A DNA stretch of 64,000 nt from Tolypothrix bouteillei VB521301 (GCF_000760695.4 NZ_JHEG04000001.1:6392204-6456203), one strand, 5' to 3'; counted from the stretch's first letter, positions 9,890-17,908 are shown. The notes: generated by a model not told the origin, from the letters alone. Numbers and translations: made by a program.

Positions 9890-10030
9890 TTAGCTACTTT
9901 TTTTGGGCAACTGTTGTATGGGCTGAGGTGGTTCGAGTAGTTTGATGCGATTGGTGTTGCAAGAAGAATCGACTCTGGAAATAAGCTCCTGGAGGCGCTC
10001 GCTACTACTGTTCTGTTTTTGTCTGGACAT
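9890..10030 (-). CDS. Small 46-residue protein of unknown function
   Basis: Starts at the ATG at 10028-10030 (MSRQKQNSSSERLQELISRV). A good ribosome binding site (AAAGGAG, eight bases before the ATG) and a plausible promoter at 10084-10113 precede it. The product is soluble, basic and polar, with one predicted helix (ERLQELISRVDS) followed by a proline-rich stretch (LLEPPQPIQQLPKKSS). No family recognised. Support comes only from expression signals and the sensible composition; antisense ORFs across this region have none of these signals. Confidence 0.55.
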   Translation of the reverse strand: MSRQKQNSSSERLQELISRVDSSCNTNRIKLLEPPQPIQQLPKKSS

Positions 10031-10083
10031 AAGTTTCAACTCCTTTGCGGTAGATACCCTAACAGAAAATCGAGCAAACTCGA

Positions 10084-10113
10084 ATTATACATTAAATACG
10101 GTTGTTTTAGCAA
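10084..10113 (-). promoter_or_regulatory. Sigma-70 type promoter for the 46-aa ORF
   Basis: On the minus strand, TTGCTA (10108-10113) and a perfect TATAAT (10084-10089) are separated by 18 bases, followed directly by a small CGAG-TTTG-CTCG hairpin. It lies 54 bases upstream of the ATG of the 46-residue ORF. Confidence 0.55.
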
Positions 10114-10272
10114 GGCCCAAAATCAATATTGGATCTTCCTACTTATGGTGTATCATCATTTGTGCATTTGGCGATGGTACTCCCGATACTATTTTTTAAA
10201 AAAAAGATGAAGAAAATGTGAGGATTTGGGTTTGTACGCAAATTTTACTACGTTTTCGCTACACATCATCTA

Positions 10273-11133
10273 TCAGCGTGGCAGAAAACCCGATCTTCGC
10301 AGCACAGCAGCAGCTTGTTTGCTGCGAACAAATTGGAGAAAGCCTTTAACAGCTTGGGAAGATCTCTTGCTCGAGATAATTCCGATAGGGCGCACCAGCA
10401 GATATCTACCCGTCTGTACGTTTTCTGGGGTAGCTTCTACACCGTTAAGACTTTTGGGGTTCAGACGGAGTTGTTTGGATGTAACACGGGCAGATGAGAA
10501 AACGCCAATACTATAGGGAATATTCTGTACTGCTGCGATCGCATCCTCTTCTTCCCTCAGAAGAATTGCTGTCTTGGAATTCTTCAAATCTTCACCCAAA
10601 TAATGCTTCCGCAGAAGGCGCTTAACTGAATCATCTTCAGGAAGATCCAGTACAACAATCTTGGCATCAGGACCTCCGAGTTCTTGCCAATTTCTCAAAG
10701 TACCGCTGTAGATTGCTTTGAGATTCTCCGTTGTCAAGTTAGTAATCGCGCTAACACTTGAATGGGTAGCGACTAACAGAGCATCTTGAGCAGCGTCCAA
10801 ATACTCCAAGGTGCTGTCTTCCAATTTCAACTCTTCACTCACACCGCTAAGATCGAGCAGTCCGTCTCTAACTCCTTTAAGCTCAGCCATAGATTGAGCG
10901 ATGGGTACAAAAGAGACTTGGACGTTTTTGACTTGAGATCTGTAAGCATCAGCCAGTGTCTTCATTGCTACATAAGTAATACCCCGAACGCCAATCTTAA
11001 TCTCCGATCGCGCTTGGGAGCCAGATGGTAGATGAGTACTAGATTGACGGACGTTGCTAGTTGTACAGCCAGATATTTCCCCTAAAAATATGCTCGTACC
11101 GAGGATTGCTATCAACCAGAAGCGATTTCTCAT
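10273..11133 (-). CDS. PstS-like substrate-binding lipoprotein
   Basis: 286 residues with an N-terminal lipoprotein signal: hydrophobic FWLIAILGTSIFLGE then lipobox ISGC (Cys about 23), so it is anchored in the periplasm. The mature part resembles the phosphate-binding/PBP-like-2 family: ATHSSVSAITNLTTENLKAIYSGTLRNWQELGG is the typical hinge-proximal motif of PstS-type proteins, and IPYSIGVFSS matches the second lobe. It stands alone without pstCAB, so the ligand may be phosphate or another oxyanion, and a sensory rather than transport role is possible (inference). Ligand not determinable from sequence. Confidence 0.82.
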   Translation of the reverse strand: MRNRFWLIAILGTSIFLGEISGCTTSNVRQSSTHLPSGSQARSEIKIGVRGITYVAMKTLADAYRSQVKNVQVSFVPIAQSMAELKGVRDGLLDLSGVSEELKLEDSTLEYLDAAQDALLVATHSSVSAITNLTTENLKAIYSGTLRNWQELGGPDAKIVVLDLPEDDSVKRLLRKHYLGEDLKNSKTAILLREEEDAIAAVQNIPYSIGVFSSARVTSKQLRLNPKSLNGVEATPENVQTGRYLLVRPIGIISSKRSSQAVKGFLQFVRSKQAAAVLRRSGFLPR

Positions 11134-11330
11134 AAAATATACTTTTCATATAAAGCTTTTTGCATCCTCCAAACAGAGTAAACCATCAACCCATCTTTTC
11201 CTTCACTCGAAGCTTATTATCTCTGCCATCAGAGAGTATTCCACAGCCATTTATAGAAATATTGTGTTTCGTTGAGGTAAATATCCTCTAGTTCCTGCTT
11301 TTTCCCAATCGTGAGTATTTTTGCCACCTA

Positions 11331-12179
11331 TTAACTTTTTTCCCACTCAGCTAAAATTCTCTGTGCATCCTGACAGAGCAACTCATGATATTGACCGTTG
11401 CTAGCAAGCAAGCCTCCCCACTGATTTATATCACCCGTGTTGTACTGTAACGGTGTACCGTCAAAATGAGTGTATTTTCCACCCGCTTCTGTCAAAATCA
11501 GTTCTGGGGCGGCTATATCCCAATCTTTTGGTGCAGACTTACCGGATAGTGAAATGTAAACATCTGCTTGTTGTTCGACAATTGTAGCGATTTTACATCC
11601 CACACTTCCTACTGCTTTTTGGTTTTGACAGGGTAGTTTTTGCAACAGGTATTCAAGTCTTTCATTGCGGTGAGAACGACTGACAACGACTGTTAAATCC
11701 TCAAGACGTTCCCGTGATGATACCTGTAAGGGAAGAGTTTTTCCATCGCGTGTTTCTGCAAAGGCACCACTGCCTTTTATGGCATAATACAGTTTTTTTA
11801 ACTCCGGTACGGCAACCACAGCCAGAACAGGGCGCGTTTCTTTCACTAGAGCTATGTGAATGGCGTACTCCCCTGTTTTTTCAATAAAGTCTCTCGTCCC
11901 GTCTAAAGGATCGATAATCCAAGCCCATTCCTGTTTTGCTTGCTCGGTTGTGTATGTTTCTTCACTAATGTAAGCAAAATCTTCAGTACCTAAAGCGGCT
12001 TGTAGCTTTTCTAATATGTATTGATTGACAGCTACATCTGCTACTGTTACGGGTTCATTCTGCTTGTACTGTACTTCTAGATTGCGATCGCCTGTTTGGT
12101 GGTAGTAAGACTGCAGTATATCTGCTGCTTCCCAGCCCACAGAACGAACTACAGTCAGTATTTCTTTTAAGTCTTTCAT
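11331..12179 (-). CDS. cysQ: 3'(2'),5'-bisphosphate nucleotidase / CysQ-like phosphatase
   Basis: 282 residues from the ATG at 12177-12179 (MKDLKEILTVVRSVG). A longer open frame reaches 12353 but would overlap the upstream kinase gene by 167 bp, so the internal start, 7 bp after that gene, is chosen. Inositol-monophosphatase superfamily: metal-site motifs EPVTVADVAVN, ISEET, WIIDPLDGTRDFI and WDIAAPELILTEAGG. Such enzymes remove the 3'-phosphate from PAP/PAPS in sulfate assimilation or hydrolyse inositol phosphates. The TRDF/CysQ-like variant favours PAP. Operon with the PfkB kinase upstream is likely. Confidence 0.88.
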   Translation of the reverse strand: MKDLKEILTVVRSVGWEAADILQSYYHQTGDRNLEVQYKQNEPVTVADVAVNQYILEKLQAALGTEDFAYISEETYTTEQAKQEWAWIIDPLDGTRDFIEKTGEYAIHIALVKETRPVLAVVAVPELKKLYYAIKGSGAFAETRDGKTLPLQVSSRERLEDLTVVVSRSHRNERLEYLLQKLPCQNQKAVGSVGCKIATIVEQQADVYISLSGKSAPKDWDIAAPELILTEAGGKYTHFDGTPLQYNTGDINQWGGLLASNGQYHELLCQDAQRILAEWEKS

Positions 12180-12186
12180 GTATTTC

Positions 12187-13041
12187 TCACTCCATCCAAC
12201 GGCGCGTACCAAAGAACTGACATGACAAAGAAGCCACGTGAGATGCTTGCTCAAGTGCATCTGTAAAACTTTCTTGCAAAATATAATGACAGAAAGCACC
12301 GTGAAAAATATCTCCAGCCCCCAGTGTATCAACAGCCCGAACACCGGGTACATTTAAAATACCTTTCTTGCCATCAATTGAGTATTGAATGGGGTTTTCT
12401 CCATGAGTTATGGCAATGTAGGGAATGCCAACTTGACTCAGATAGGCAAAAACCTCTTCCTCGTTTTTACATTGGGGAGGATGAAAATTAGCAGAACAAA
12501 TAGCATAATCTACAAAAGGCAAGAGTTTTTCAAATCCAGGTTTCCAACTACCACCATCTATAACAACCGGGATATTTTTGGCTTTTGCCATTTGGGCGAT
12601 CGCAATTCCCAGTGTCATTTGATGTCCGTCAATCATGACAATATTGATATTGCGTAAAACATCTGCGGACAGGGATTGCTCTGACGCCTGAGTTTTGACA
12701 GCATTAATGGAAATAACCGCTCGTTCGCCAGTAGATTGGGTAACAATGATGGAAGAAACGGGTGGTGGGTTTTGGGTGGTGGAGTTTAAATCTATGATTC
12801 CTATTTTGTAGTTTGCCAAATCTTCTTTAATAAGTTGTGTCATTGGGTGAGAACCGACAATTCCCAACACACTTGCTTTATCACCCAAATGGCTAAAAGT
12901 GACTGCAGCATTTGTTGCAGGTCCCCCGGCGGCAACAGTATAATCAACTGCTACAATTTTCTGGTTATTCTTGGGTAGTGACTCTGCAAGATAAATTAAA
13001 TCCAGAGTCACTAAACCAACGAAGAGTCCGTTAATGGGCAT
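12187..13041 (-). CDS. PfkB-family sugar kinase
   Basis: 284 residues of the ribokinase/PfkB fold: N-terminal FVGLVTLDLIYLAESLPKNNQKI, the GGPATNAAVTFSHLG sugar-binding loop (about residues 38-52) and the C-terminal anion-hole and catalytic-base motif DTLGAGDIFHGAF (about 234-246). It phosphorylates a sugar or nucleoside-like substrate with ATP; the substrate cannot be read from the sequence. Directly upstream of the CysQ-like phosphatase (7-bp gap), suggesting cotranscription. Confidence 0.9.
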   Translation of the reverse strand: MPINGLFVGLVTLDLIYLAESLPKNNQKIVAVDYTVAAGGPATNAAVTFSHLGDKASVLGIVGSHPMTQLIKEDLANYKIGIIDLNSTTQNPPPVSSIIVTQSTGERAVISINAVKTQASEQSLSADVLRNINIVMIDGHQMTLGIAIAQMAKAKNIPVVIDGGSWKPGFEKLLPFVDYAICSANFHPPQCKNEEEVFAYLSQVGIPYIAITHGENPIQYSIDGKKGILNVPGVRAVDTLGAGDIFHGAFCHYILQESFTDALEQASHVASLSCQFFGTRRWME

Positions 13042-13113
13042 TTGTTAGTGGATAGTTGTTAGTTGTTAGCGGTCTTTTCTGTCTCATCTGTTCCCAATCC
13101 CCAGTTCCCAATC

Positions 13114-13971
13114 ATGCATACAACAGATCCAAAACCAGGAATACTTTACATTGTCGGTACGCCTATTGGCAACTTGGAAGATATGACATTCCGGGCGGTG
13201 AGGATTTTGCAGACTGTGGATTTGATTGCTGCAGAAGATACACGCCATACTGGAAAGCTACTTCAACATTTTCAAGTGAAGACACCTCAAGTCAGCTATC
13301 ACGAGCACAATCGGAACAGCCGTGTTCCGCAGTTATTAGAACAACTGAATCAGGGTAAAGCAATTGCTCTTGTGACTGATGCGGGAATGCCTGGAATTTC
13401 CGACCCCGGATATGAACTGGTGAAAGTGTGTGTGGAGGCGGGGATACAAGTTGTACCCATTCCCGGTGTGACTGCAGCCATTACAGCGTTAAGTGCGGCG
13501 GGATTGCCAACGGATAAGTTTGTGTTTGAAGGATTTTTGCCAGCCAAAGCTCAACAAAGGCGATCGCATCTTGAGTCTCTCAACGCAGAATCTCGCACAC
13601 TCATTTTCTATGAGTCTCCCCATCGATTGCGGGACACCCTCAAAGATTTAGCAGAGGTTTTCTCTGATTCCCGTCAAATTGTTATTGCACGAGAGTTAAC
13701 CAAGTTATATGAGGAATTTTGGCGGGGAACCATCGCAGATGCCATAAATGAGTACAACCAGAGGGAACCGCAAGGTGAGTATACTTTAGTGGTGGCTGGG
13801 AGTCCACCAATTCAAGTACAGTATTCAGAAGCAGAACTGAAAGCAGAATTGGAGAAGTTAATACGTCAGGGAATCTCGCGAAGTCAAGCCAGTCGCGAAT
13901 TAGCAAAAATGACTTCTCTAACACGGCGTCAACTTTATCAATTAGCTCTTTCGGTAAAGGATGAAGTATGA
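13114..13971 (+). CDS. rsmI: 16S rRNA (cytidine-2'-O)-methyltransferase RsmI
   Basis: SAM-dependent enzyme that 2'-O-methylates C1402 of 16S rRNA. 285 residues from the ATG at 13114; the longer TTG-started frame adds 17 residues of repeat-like sequence and is rejected. Signatures: GILYIVGTPIGNLEDMTFRAVRIL, AAEDTRHTGKLLQHF, ALVTDAGMPGISDPGYELV, and FYESPHRLRDTL, all typical of RsmI (tetrapyrrole-methylase fold). Ends with a helical RQGISRSQASRELAKMTSL tail, normal for the family. Confidence 0.96.
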   Translation: MHTTDPKPGILYIVGTPIGNLEDMTFRAVRILQTVDLIAAEDTRHTGKLLQHFQVKTPQVSYHEHNRNSRVPQLLEQLNQGKAIALVTDAGMPGISDPGYELVKVCVEAGIQVVPIPGVTAAITALSAAGLPTDKFVFEGFLPAKAQQRRSHLESLNAESRTLIFYESPHRLRDTLKDLAEVFSDSRQIVIARELTKLYEEFWRGTIADAINEYNQREPQGEYTLVVAGSPPIQVQYSEAELKAELEKLIRQGISRSQASRELAKMTSLTRRQLYQLALSVKDEV

Positions 13972-14062
13972 GGGATATAAGGATAAAATTGCATTCTTCG
14001 TACTTTATCCTTTACCCTTAAGCCTATCCCCTACTCTTAATAACGAGCGGGCTTCTACCTTC

Positions 14063-14701
14063 TTAAGAATCGGGGAAATCAAAAGAACGGCTATTACAAA
14101 CGTTCATTGCCTTTTCTACTCCCTGCTTGAGACACATTTCCGTACAATCAACAACAAACTGCAGTACAAGAGACATAAGTTGACTTTCCGCAACAGAAAA
14201 TTTGCCCAAGACGTGGGAAACGGTACCGGAATCATCACTCGCAGAACCTTTTGGTCTACCTATACCTATACGCAAACGAGGAAAGTCTTGAGTTCCAAGA
14301 TGGGCGATGGTGCTTTTCATACCATTGTGTCCGCCCGCAGAACCCGACAAACGCAAGCGAGTTTTACCCATTGGTAAATCCATATCATCATAAATCACCA
14401 TTACCATTTCTGGTGGTAATTTATACCAACTAGTAACGGCTTGTATGGACTGTCCCGAACGGTTCATGTAAGTCAGTGGTTTGAGCAGGCGGATTTTGTC
14501 TCCATTGATTGCAAGTCCTTCACCATACTCTCCCTGAAACTTACGATTCTCTGTTAAAGGAATTCGCCAAGCACGAGACAAAGCATCTATAGCAGCAAAA
14601 CCAATATTGTGGCGTGTCTGGTCATATTTTGGTTCTGGATTCCCCAACCCCACAACAAGCTGGGGAATCACAAGAGTTTTTTTAGCAACCGCTTCTGCCA
14701 T
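14063..14701 (-). CDS. pth: Peptidyl-tRNA hydrolase
   Basis: Frees tRNA from stalled peptidyl-tRNA. 212 residues, about 15 more than usual at the N-terminus (MAEAVAKKTLVIPQ). Signatures: VVGLGNPEPKYDQTRHNIGF with the catalytic histidine (about His34), FMNRSG-type loop PLTYMNRSGQS, VIYDDMDLPMG with the conserved aspartate, and GGHNGMKS. Downstream it converges on rsmI; upstream is tatA with a 43-bp gap containing ATTATGA tandem repeats. Confidence 0.96.
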   Translation of the reverse strand: MAEAVAKKTLVIPQLVVGLGNPEPKYDQTRHNIGFAAIDALSRAWRIPLTENRKFQGEYGEGLAINGDKIRLLKPLTYMNRSGQSIQAVTSWYKLPPEMVMVIYDDMDLPMGKTRLRLSGSAGGHNGMKSTIAHLGTQDFPRLRIGIGRPKGSASDDSGTVSHVLGKFSVAESQLMSLVLQFVVDCTEMCLKQGVEKAMNVCNSRSFDFPDS

Positions 14702-14735
14702 CTAAATTATGAATTATGAATGATGAATTATGAAG
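14701..14735. repeat. Short tandem heptamer repeats (ATTATGA type)
   Basis: The pth-tatA spacer is built of AATTATG/AATGATG-type 7-bp units, a short-tandem-repeat class frequent in heterocystous cyanobacteria. A similar run (AATTATGAATTATAAATTATG) lies at about 36513-36538 before the superoxide dismutase gene. Confidence 0.65.
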
Positions 14736-14744
14736 TCAGAAATT

Positions 14745-14993
14745 TTATCCTTCATCCTTTCTAGCAGCTTCTATTTGCTTGGGTTCGAGTTCGGCTGTTG
14801 TCTTAACAGCTTCTTCTATCTGTACGGCTTCTTTTTGAAATTCGTTTTGGAACTCCTTAGAAGCATCTTGAAAACCGCGAATTGCCTTTCCCACACTTCG
14901 ACCAATTTCTGGTAACTTCTTGGGACCAAAAATTAATAGCGCCACAATAAAGATAAGAGCCATTTCTGGCAAACCGATACCAAATACGTTCAC
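14745..14993 (-). CDS. tatA: Sec-independent translocase subunit TatA/TatE
   Basis: 82 residues, single N-terminal membrane helix MALIFIVALLIFGPKKLPEIG followed by the amphipathic helix RSVGKAIRGFQDASKEFQ: the canonical TatA/E layout, including the FGPKKLPE hinge. The acidic C-terminal tail is unstructured. TatA oligomers form the pore of the twin-arginine export pathway in thylakoid and plasma membranes; an exported Tat-type superoxide dismutase is present in this window at 36.5 kb. Confidence 0.95.
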   Translation of the reverse strand: MNVFGIGLPEMALIFIVALLIFGPKKLPEIGRSVGKAIRGFQDASKEFQNEFQKEAVQIEEAVKTTAELEPKQIEAARKDEG

Positions 14994-15121
14994 AGCCTTT
15001 CTCCTTTCGAGTGACCGATCTAACTTTTAACTTAACAACTGCCACAACATCTCACATCTTGTAGTTTAGTGCAAGAGTTGGTAGTTGGTTAGTGGCTGCT
15101 CTTACCTCTACTAACCACAGA

Positions 15122-15146
15122 AAGAAAAAACCCGGAAAAACCGGGT
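15122..15146 (-). terminator. Intrinsic terminator of psbH
   Basis: On the minus strand, ACCCGG-TTTTT-CCGGGT forms a 6-bp stem and is followed by TTTTTTC. It lies 41 bp beyond the psbH stop. Confidence 0.75.
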
Positions 15147-15186
15147 ACGGGATAGTTTGTTATGCAAGTTTTGTCAATTTTGTGAA

Positions 15187-15390
15187 TTATCTGCCTAGCG
15201 TCCGCCAATCGACACTTACGTCTTGGATCAGGATTGACTTGTTGTAAAGCTGCAGAATAATCAGCAGAAATACGAAAAATAGTCCTATAAAAACAGCCAT
15301 GAGGGGGGTAGTACCCCATCCTGGAGCCACTTTACCATACTCAGCATTTAAAGGTCTGAGGATGTCTCCCAACCGCGTCCTTTGTGCCAT
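15187..15390 (-). CDS. psbH: Photosystem II 10-kDa phosphoprotein-type subunit PsbH
   Basis: 67 residues ([31 protein letters not shown]...), immediately recognisable as cyanobacterial PsbH: the conserved N-terminal [18 protein letters not shown] segment, one membrane helix ([17 protein letters not shown]) and the C-terminal SVDWRTLG. Small PSII subunit near CP47 needed for stable QA/QB function. Divergent from psbN across 83 bp, the usual psbH/psbN arrangement. Confidence 0.98.
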   Translation of the reverse strand: MAQRTRLGDILRPLNAEYGKVAPGWGTTPLMAVFIGLFFVFLLIILQLYNKSILIQDVSVDWRTLGR

Positions 15391-15473
15391 AGTTCACCTA
15401 AGATGAATTGCCAAACCATTTTTTAATGTTCTGTAATATTCTATAGGAAGACTACTCATAATATATACTTCTT

Positions 15474-15605
15474 ATGGAACCCGCAACAGTTCTTAGCATT
15501 TCTGTCGGTGCGATCGTCATCGTTATAACAGCGCTGTCTATTTACACCTCTTTTGGTCCTCCCAGCAAGGAGTTGAGCGATCCGTTTGAAGATCACGAAG
15601 ATTAA
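15474..15605 (+). CDS. psbN: PSII assembly factor PsbN
   Basis: A 43-residue protein (MEPATVLSISVGAIVIVITALS...) with one N-terminal membrane helix and the conserved IYTSFGPPSKELSDPFEDHED C-terminus that defines PsbN. Not a PSII subunit itself; needed for assembly and repair. It is too short for ordinary ORF thresholds. Transcribed divergently from psbH, as in other cyanobacteria. Confidence 0.97.
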   Translation: MEPATVLSISVGAIVIVITALSIYTSFGPPSKELSDPFEDHED

Positions 15606-15639
15606 TGCCAGCCACGTGACAGGTGTACTGGATATATCG

Positions 15640-15687
15640 ATAAAACGATGTAAAGACGTGCCATAGTGCGTCTTTACATCGTTTTAT
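15640..15687. repeat. Perfect 19-bp inverted repeat after psbN
   Basis: Arms at 15640-15658 and 15669-15687 (ATAAAACGATGTAAAGACG and its complement) flank a 10-base loop. The length and perfection suggest a strong cruciform or RNA hairpin; it can end psbN transcription, although no clear T run follows, or be a miniature mobile repeat. Confidence 0.8.
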
Positions 15688-15969
15688 ACCATGCAAAATA
15701 AGTTTCTGGAGTCTTGAGACCGATAACCGCTTCAAACAGCGTCTCTACATTTTTTACCAGATGTCTAGATACAATACCAAGCATCTAAAAAGGTGTGACT
15801 TTTCTTCCCAAACCTTCTAATTCTCATAAACTTTACAAATCTTTACTCGTTTCCAGACTTAGCTTGAGAATGCTTTACGCTTTGCAAACGCACGCGGAGC
15901 TTTCAACTTGGAAATAGCATTTTCCACCTGCTGCTAATCTATAACTCAATACGGTTCAGCAATTGCCCT

Positions 15970-16155
15970 CAGAATAGAATTCTGGGGCTACACAAACAAA
16001 GTCCGCCTACGCGGACTTAATAAGAAGTCCACGTAGGTGGTGAATCCAGTCCTGCAGGCGGGTTTCCCGCCGTAGGGAACTGGTGAACCCGAAGGGACTT
16101 CGTTCGTATAGGCGTGATTTCAATCACAAGCATGTTTTTTCCAAATTGGGATGCT
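15970..16155. repeat. ~150-bp dispersed element, copy 1, with nested insert
   Basis: Begins with TCAGAATAGAATTCTGGGGC, has two GTCCGC/GTGGAC palindromes, and ends with TTTCAATCACAAGCATG and ATTGGGATGCTCCCG. The same order recurs at 42085-42215. In this copy the second palindrome is split by about 55 bp containing TCCTGCAGGCGGGTTTCCCGCC and GGTGAACCCGAAGGG, itself a repeat-like sequence. No ORF inside; a non-autonomous MITE-like element is the simplest reading. Confidence 0.75.
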
Positions 16156-16165
16156 CCCGATAGAA

Positions 16166-16485
16166 ATGGCTTCTCCCCAGTTTACTAATGAAGATTTATC
16201 TGCTTTCAATAATTCATTGTCTCAACCAATTAACGGTGTTCAAAGATTTTTTATTCATGCAGAATTTATGCTCTAGATGAAAAAGCTCGGAAACTAGTTA
16301 AAGATGCTCTTAATGGGGATAAGAATATTAGGGAACCCAGCAAACAAGCTTTCAAAGAATCCTATAAAATGCGTGCAACAGTCGCCTATGGGTTAGAACG
16401 ATTTTGGGGTGAAGCAAAACGCCATGAAAGAGACTCACCAGCTTTAGCTAAATATTGGAAAGCGACTTGGGTGGGGGAAAATTGA
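16166..16485 (+). pseudogene. Frameshifted gene for a ~105-aa helical protein
   Basis: The ATG at 16166 opens MASPQFTNEDLSAFNNSLSQ and runs for 36 codons to FFIHAEFML-stop at about 16276. The neighbouring frame continues without a break as YALDEKARKLVKDALNGDKN ... AYGLERFWGEAKRHERDSPALAKYWKATWVGEN to the TGA at 16483-16485. The two parts fit one helical protein broken by a single-base indel near 16270. No family recognised. It lies 1.2 kb left of the CRISPR remnant, directly after the repeat element at 15970. Confidence 0.65.
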
Positions 16486-16589
16486 TGTTCAAAGTTCATT
16501 AACAATCAAAGGTTATTTATTAAAACTGATGTTTTTTGGCAGCAAATAAATTTTCTTGAGCTTGACCGAGTTTTTGATATCCACGTCCT

Positions 16590-17000
16590 TTAAGGTTTAG
16601 GTGCAGGGCTTATATGTTTTCCCGCATAATAAATAATTACTTTTAATTTTTCTGTATTAGGAATGTAGTAAACTCTATCTCCGCTTGCTACTTCGTATTC
16701 CCAAACACCCTTGTAAGCTTTGCCTTTTAAAGGGAAGACGCACCCTTGTTTTCTAGTTGTGGGTGATGTACACAAATCTTGATAACAACGATAACAGTTT
16801 TGTGGATAACGGTTGGTCAAAGCTTCCCATTCACGATATACTCTACGATTTTTTGCTACCACTAACCATTTTTCAGATAAATCAATATCTATTGTACTTT
16901 CCTCTGTCTTTTCACTATCTGACAAATTAGGAGCCGTCAGCTTAACTTCTGGCGGCTCCACATTATTAGTTTCTGATTCGTTTGATGAAATTTCCGTCAT
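16590..17000 (-). CDS. RelE/ParE-like toxin
   Basis: 136 residues. The N-terminal ~45 residues are a disordered acidic extension (SNESETNNVEPPEVKL). The C-terminal ~90 residues look like the RelE/ParE toxin fold: WLVVAKNRRVYREWEALTNRYP helix, then GKAYKGVWEYEVASGDRVYYIPNTEKLKVIIYYAGKH, the antiparallel sheet with the family's RVYY and GKH ending. Such toxins cleave mRNA at the ribosome or poison gyrase. It starts 1 bp after the antitoxin-like gene stops. The extra central cysteines (NCYRCYQDLC) are unusual. Assignment rests on fold-level pattern. Confidence 0.72.
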   Translation of the reverse strand: MTEISSNESETNNVEPPEVKLTAPNLSDSEKTEESTIDIDLSEKWLVVAKNRRVYREWEALTNRYPQNCYRCYQDLCTSPTTRKQGCVFPLKGKAYKGVWEYEVASGDRVYYIPNTEKLKVIIYYAGKHISPAPKP

Positions 17001-17001
17001 T

Positions 17002-17508
17002 TTAGAAATCAGGTGATTTCTCAGTAAAGGGTTGGGTTAATGGTATTTCATCATACTCATCCTCATCACTGAATGCATGGGCAAGATCGGGGTTGGCGAT
17101 CGCTAATGCACTTTCGTGCCATTCATGAATAATAGCTTCTAGTTCATCCCAAGCTTGTTCAGACAAAATTGCTGAACGATAAGCTTCTGTTACCTCATTG
17201 GTAAAGTCTTGAAGCTCATCTTTGTCAAATACTTTAAGCCAGCCATGTGGATGTTCGCTACCAAGCTTTTCATCTAAACGTAAACGAAAAGCAGCGCTTA
17301 AAAGCTCGATAAGGTATTCACCATTTTGAGCCGCTTTGGCAAGAGAAGAAACCTTTTCACGACGCAGCAAAGCAAAATGCTCATCGTTACGAGTAATTGT
17401 TACTGGATGCTCTAAAGCATGGTCTAGTACTTTTCCTGGTTGACGGTTTAGCTCAGTCGCTGTAAATAGTGTATCTGAATAAATACAACTCAACATAGTA
17501 GAACTCAT
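17002..17508 (-). CDS. Phd/YefM-like antitoxin, extended form
   Basis: 168 residues. The N-terminal half follows the Phd/YefM pattern: FTATELNRQPGKVLDHALEHPVTITRNDEHFALLRRE (about 15-52), the DNA-binding and dimer module. The C-terminal half is unusually long and acidic (WDELEAIIHEWHESALAIAN ... DEDEYDEIPLTQ) and probably neutralises the toxin encoded next. Upstream on the minus strand the TACGTATTATTATACGTA region at about 17550-17571 is palindromic and may be its operator (inference). Type II toxin-antitoxin module with the gene at 16590. Confidence 0.78.
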   Translation of the reverse strand: MSSTMLSCIYSDTLFTATELNRQPGKVLDHALEHPVTITRNDEHFALLRREKVSSLAKAAQNGEYLIELLSAAFRLRLDEKLGSEHPHGWLKVFDKDELQDFTNEVTEAYRSAILSEQAWDELEAIIHEWHESALAIANPDLAHAFSDEDEYDEIPLTQPFTEKSPDF

Positions 17509-17643
17509 ATGTTATGTGCGTTTTAGAATGCAAAAATCTAACGCACGCACTATACGTATTATTATACGTATTTGCCAAATTCCGTCAATACGGACATTTT
17601 CTGTTAATTTTTATACTTAAAATTGCGATCGCTATACCAAAGA

Positions 17644-17908
17644 GTTTCCAACCAATCTGAATTAACCCAATCGGTGGGGTGGAGTCAGACCTGGTAGTAT
17701 TCCTGTAACTTCTCAATTGTTTCCAACTAATCCAAATTGACCCAATCGGTGGGGTATAGCAATACATTGGAAAATGAAGCGATTAATCAGTCGTTTCCAA
17801 CTAATCCGAATTGACCCAATCGGTGGGGTAGAAAAGACAAAGCCAATTTTTTAGTTAAGTTTAAGAAAGAGGTTTCCAACTAATCCGAATTGACCCAATC
17901 GGTGGGGT
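17644..17908. CRISPR. Four-repeat CRISPR mini-array
   Basis: Four 37-bp repeats at 17644-17680, 17719-17755, 17793-17829 and 17872-17908 are separated by unique spacers of 38, 37 and 42 bp. The repeat starts GTTTCCAACTAATCC and ends CCCAATCGGTGGGGT; copies 3 and 4 are identical, copy 2 differs by one base and copy 1 by four. The complement ends in TTGGAAAC, like the crRNA 5' handle of type I/III systems, and the degenerate copy is at the left, so transcription would run leftward from a leader on the right. No leader-like AT-rich stretch and no cas1, cas2 or effector genes are seen nearby. Confidence 0.93.

Noticed and set aside
9942..10210. + strand ORFs of 63-85 codons
   Set aside because: Antisense to the better supported 46-aa gene and its promoter; no start signals.
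15970..16155. Insertion sequence
   Set aside because: No transposase coding potential; fits a non-autonomous repeat.
17585..17767. Minus-strand 60-codon ORF with PPIG-repeat peptide
   Set aside because: It is just translated CRISPR repeat sequence.
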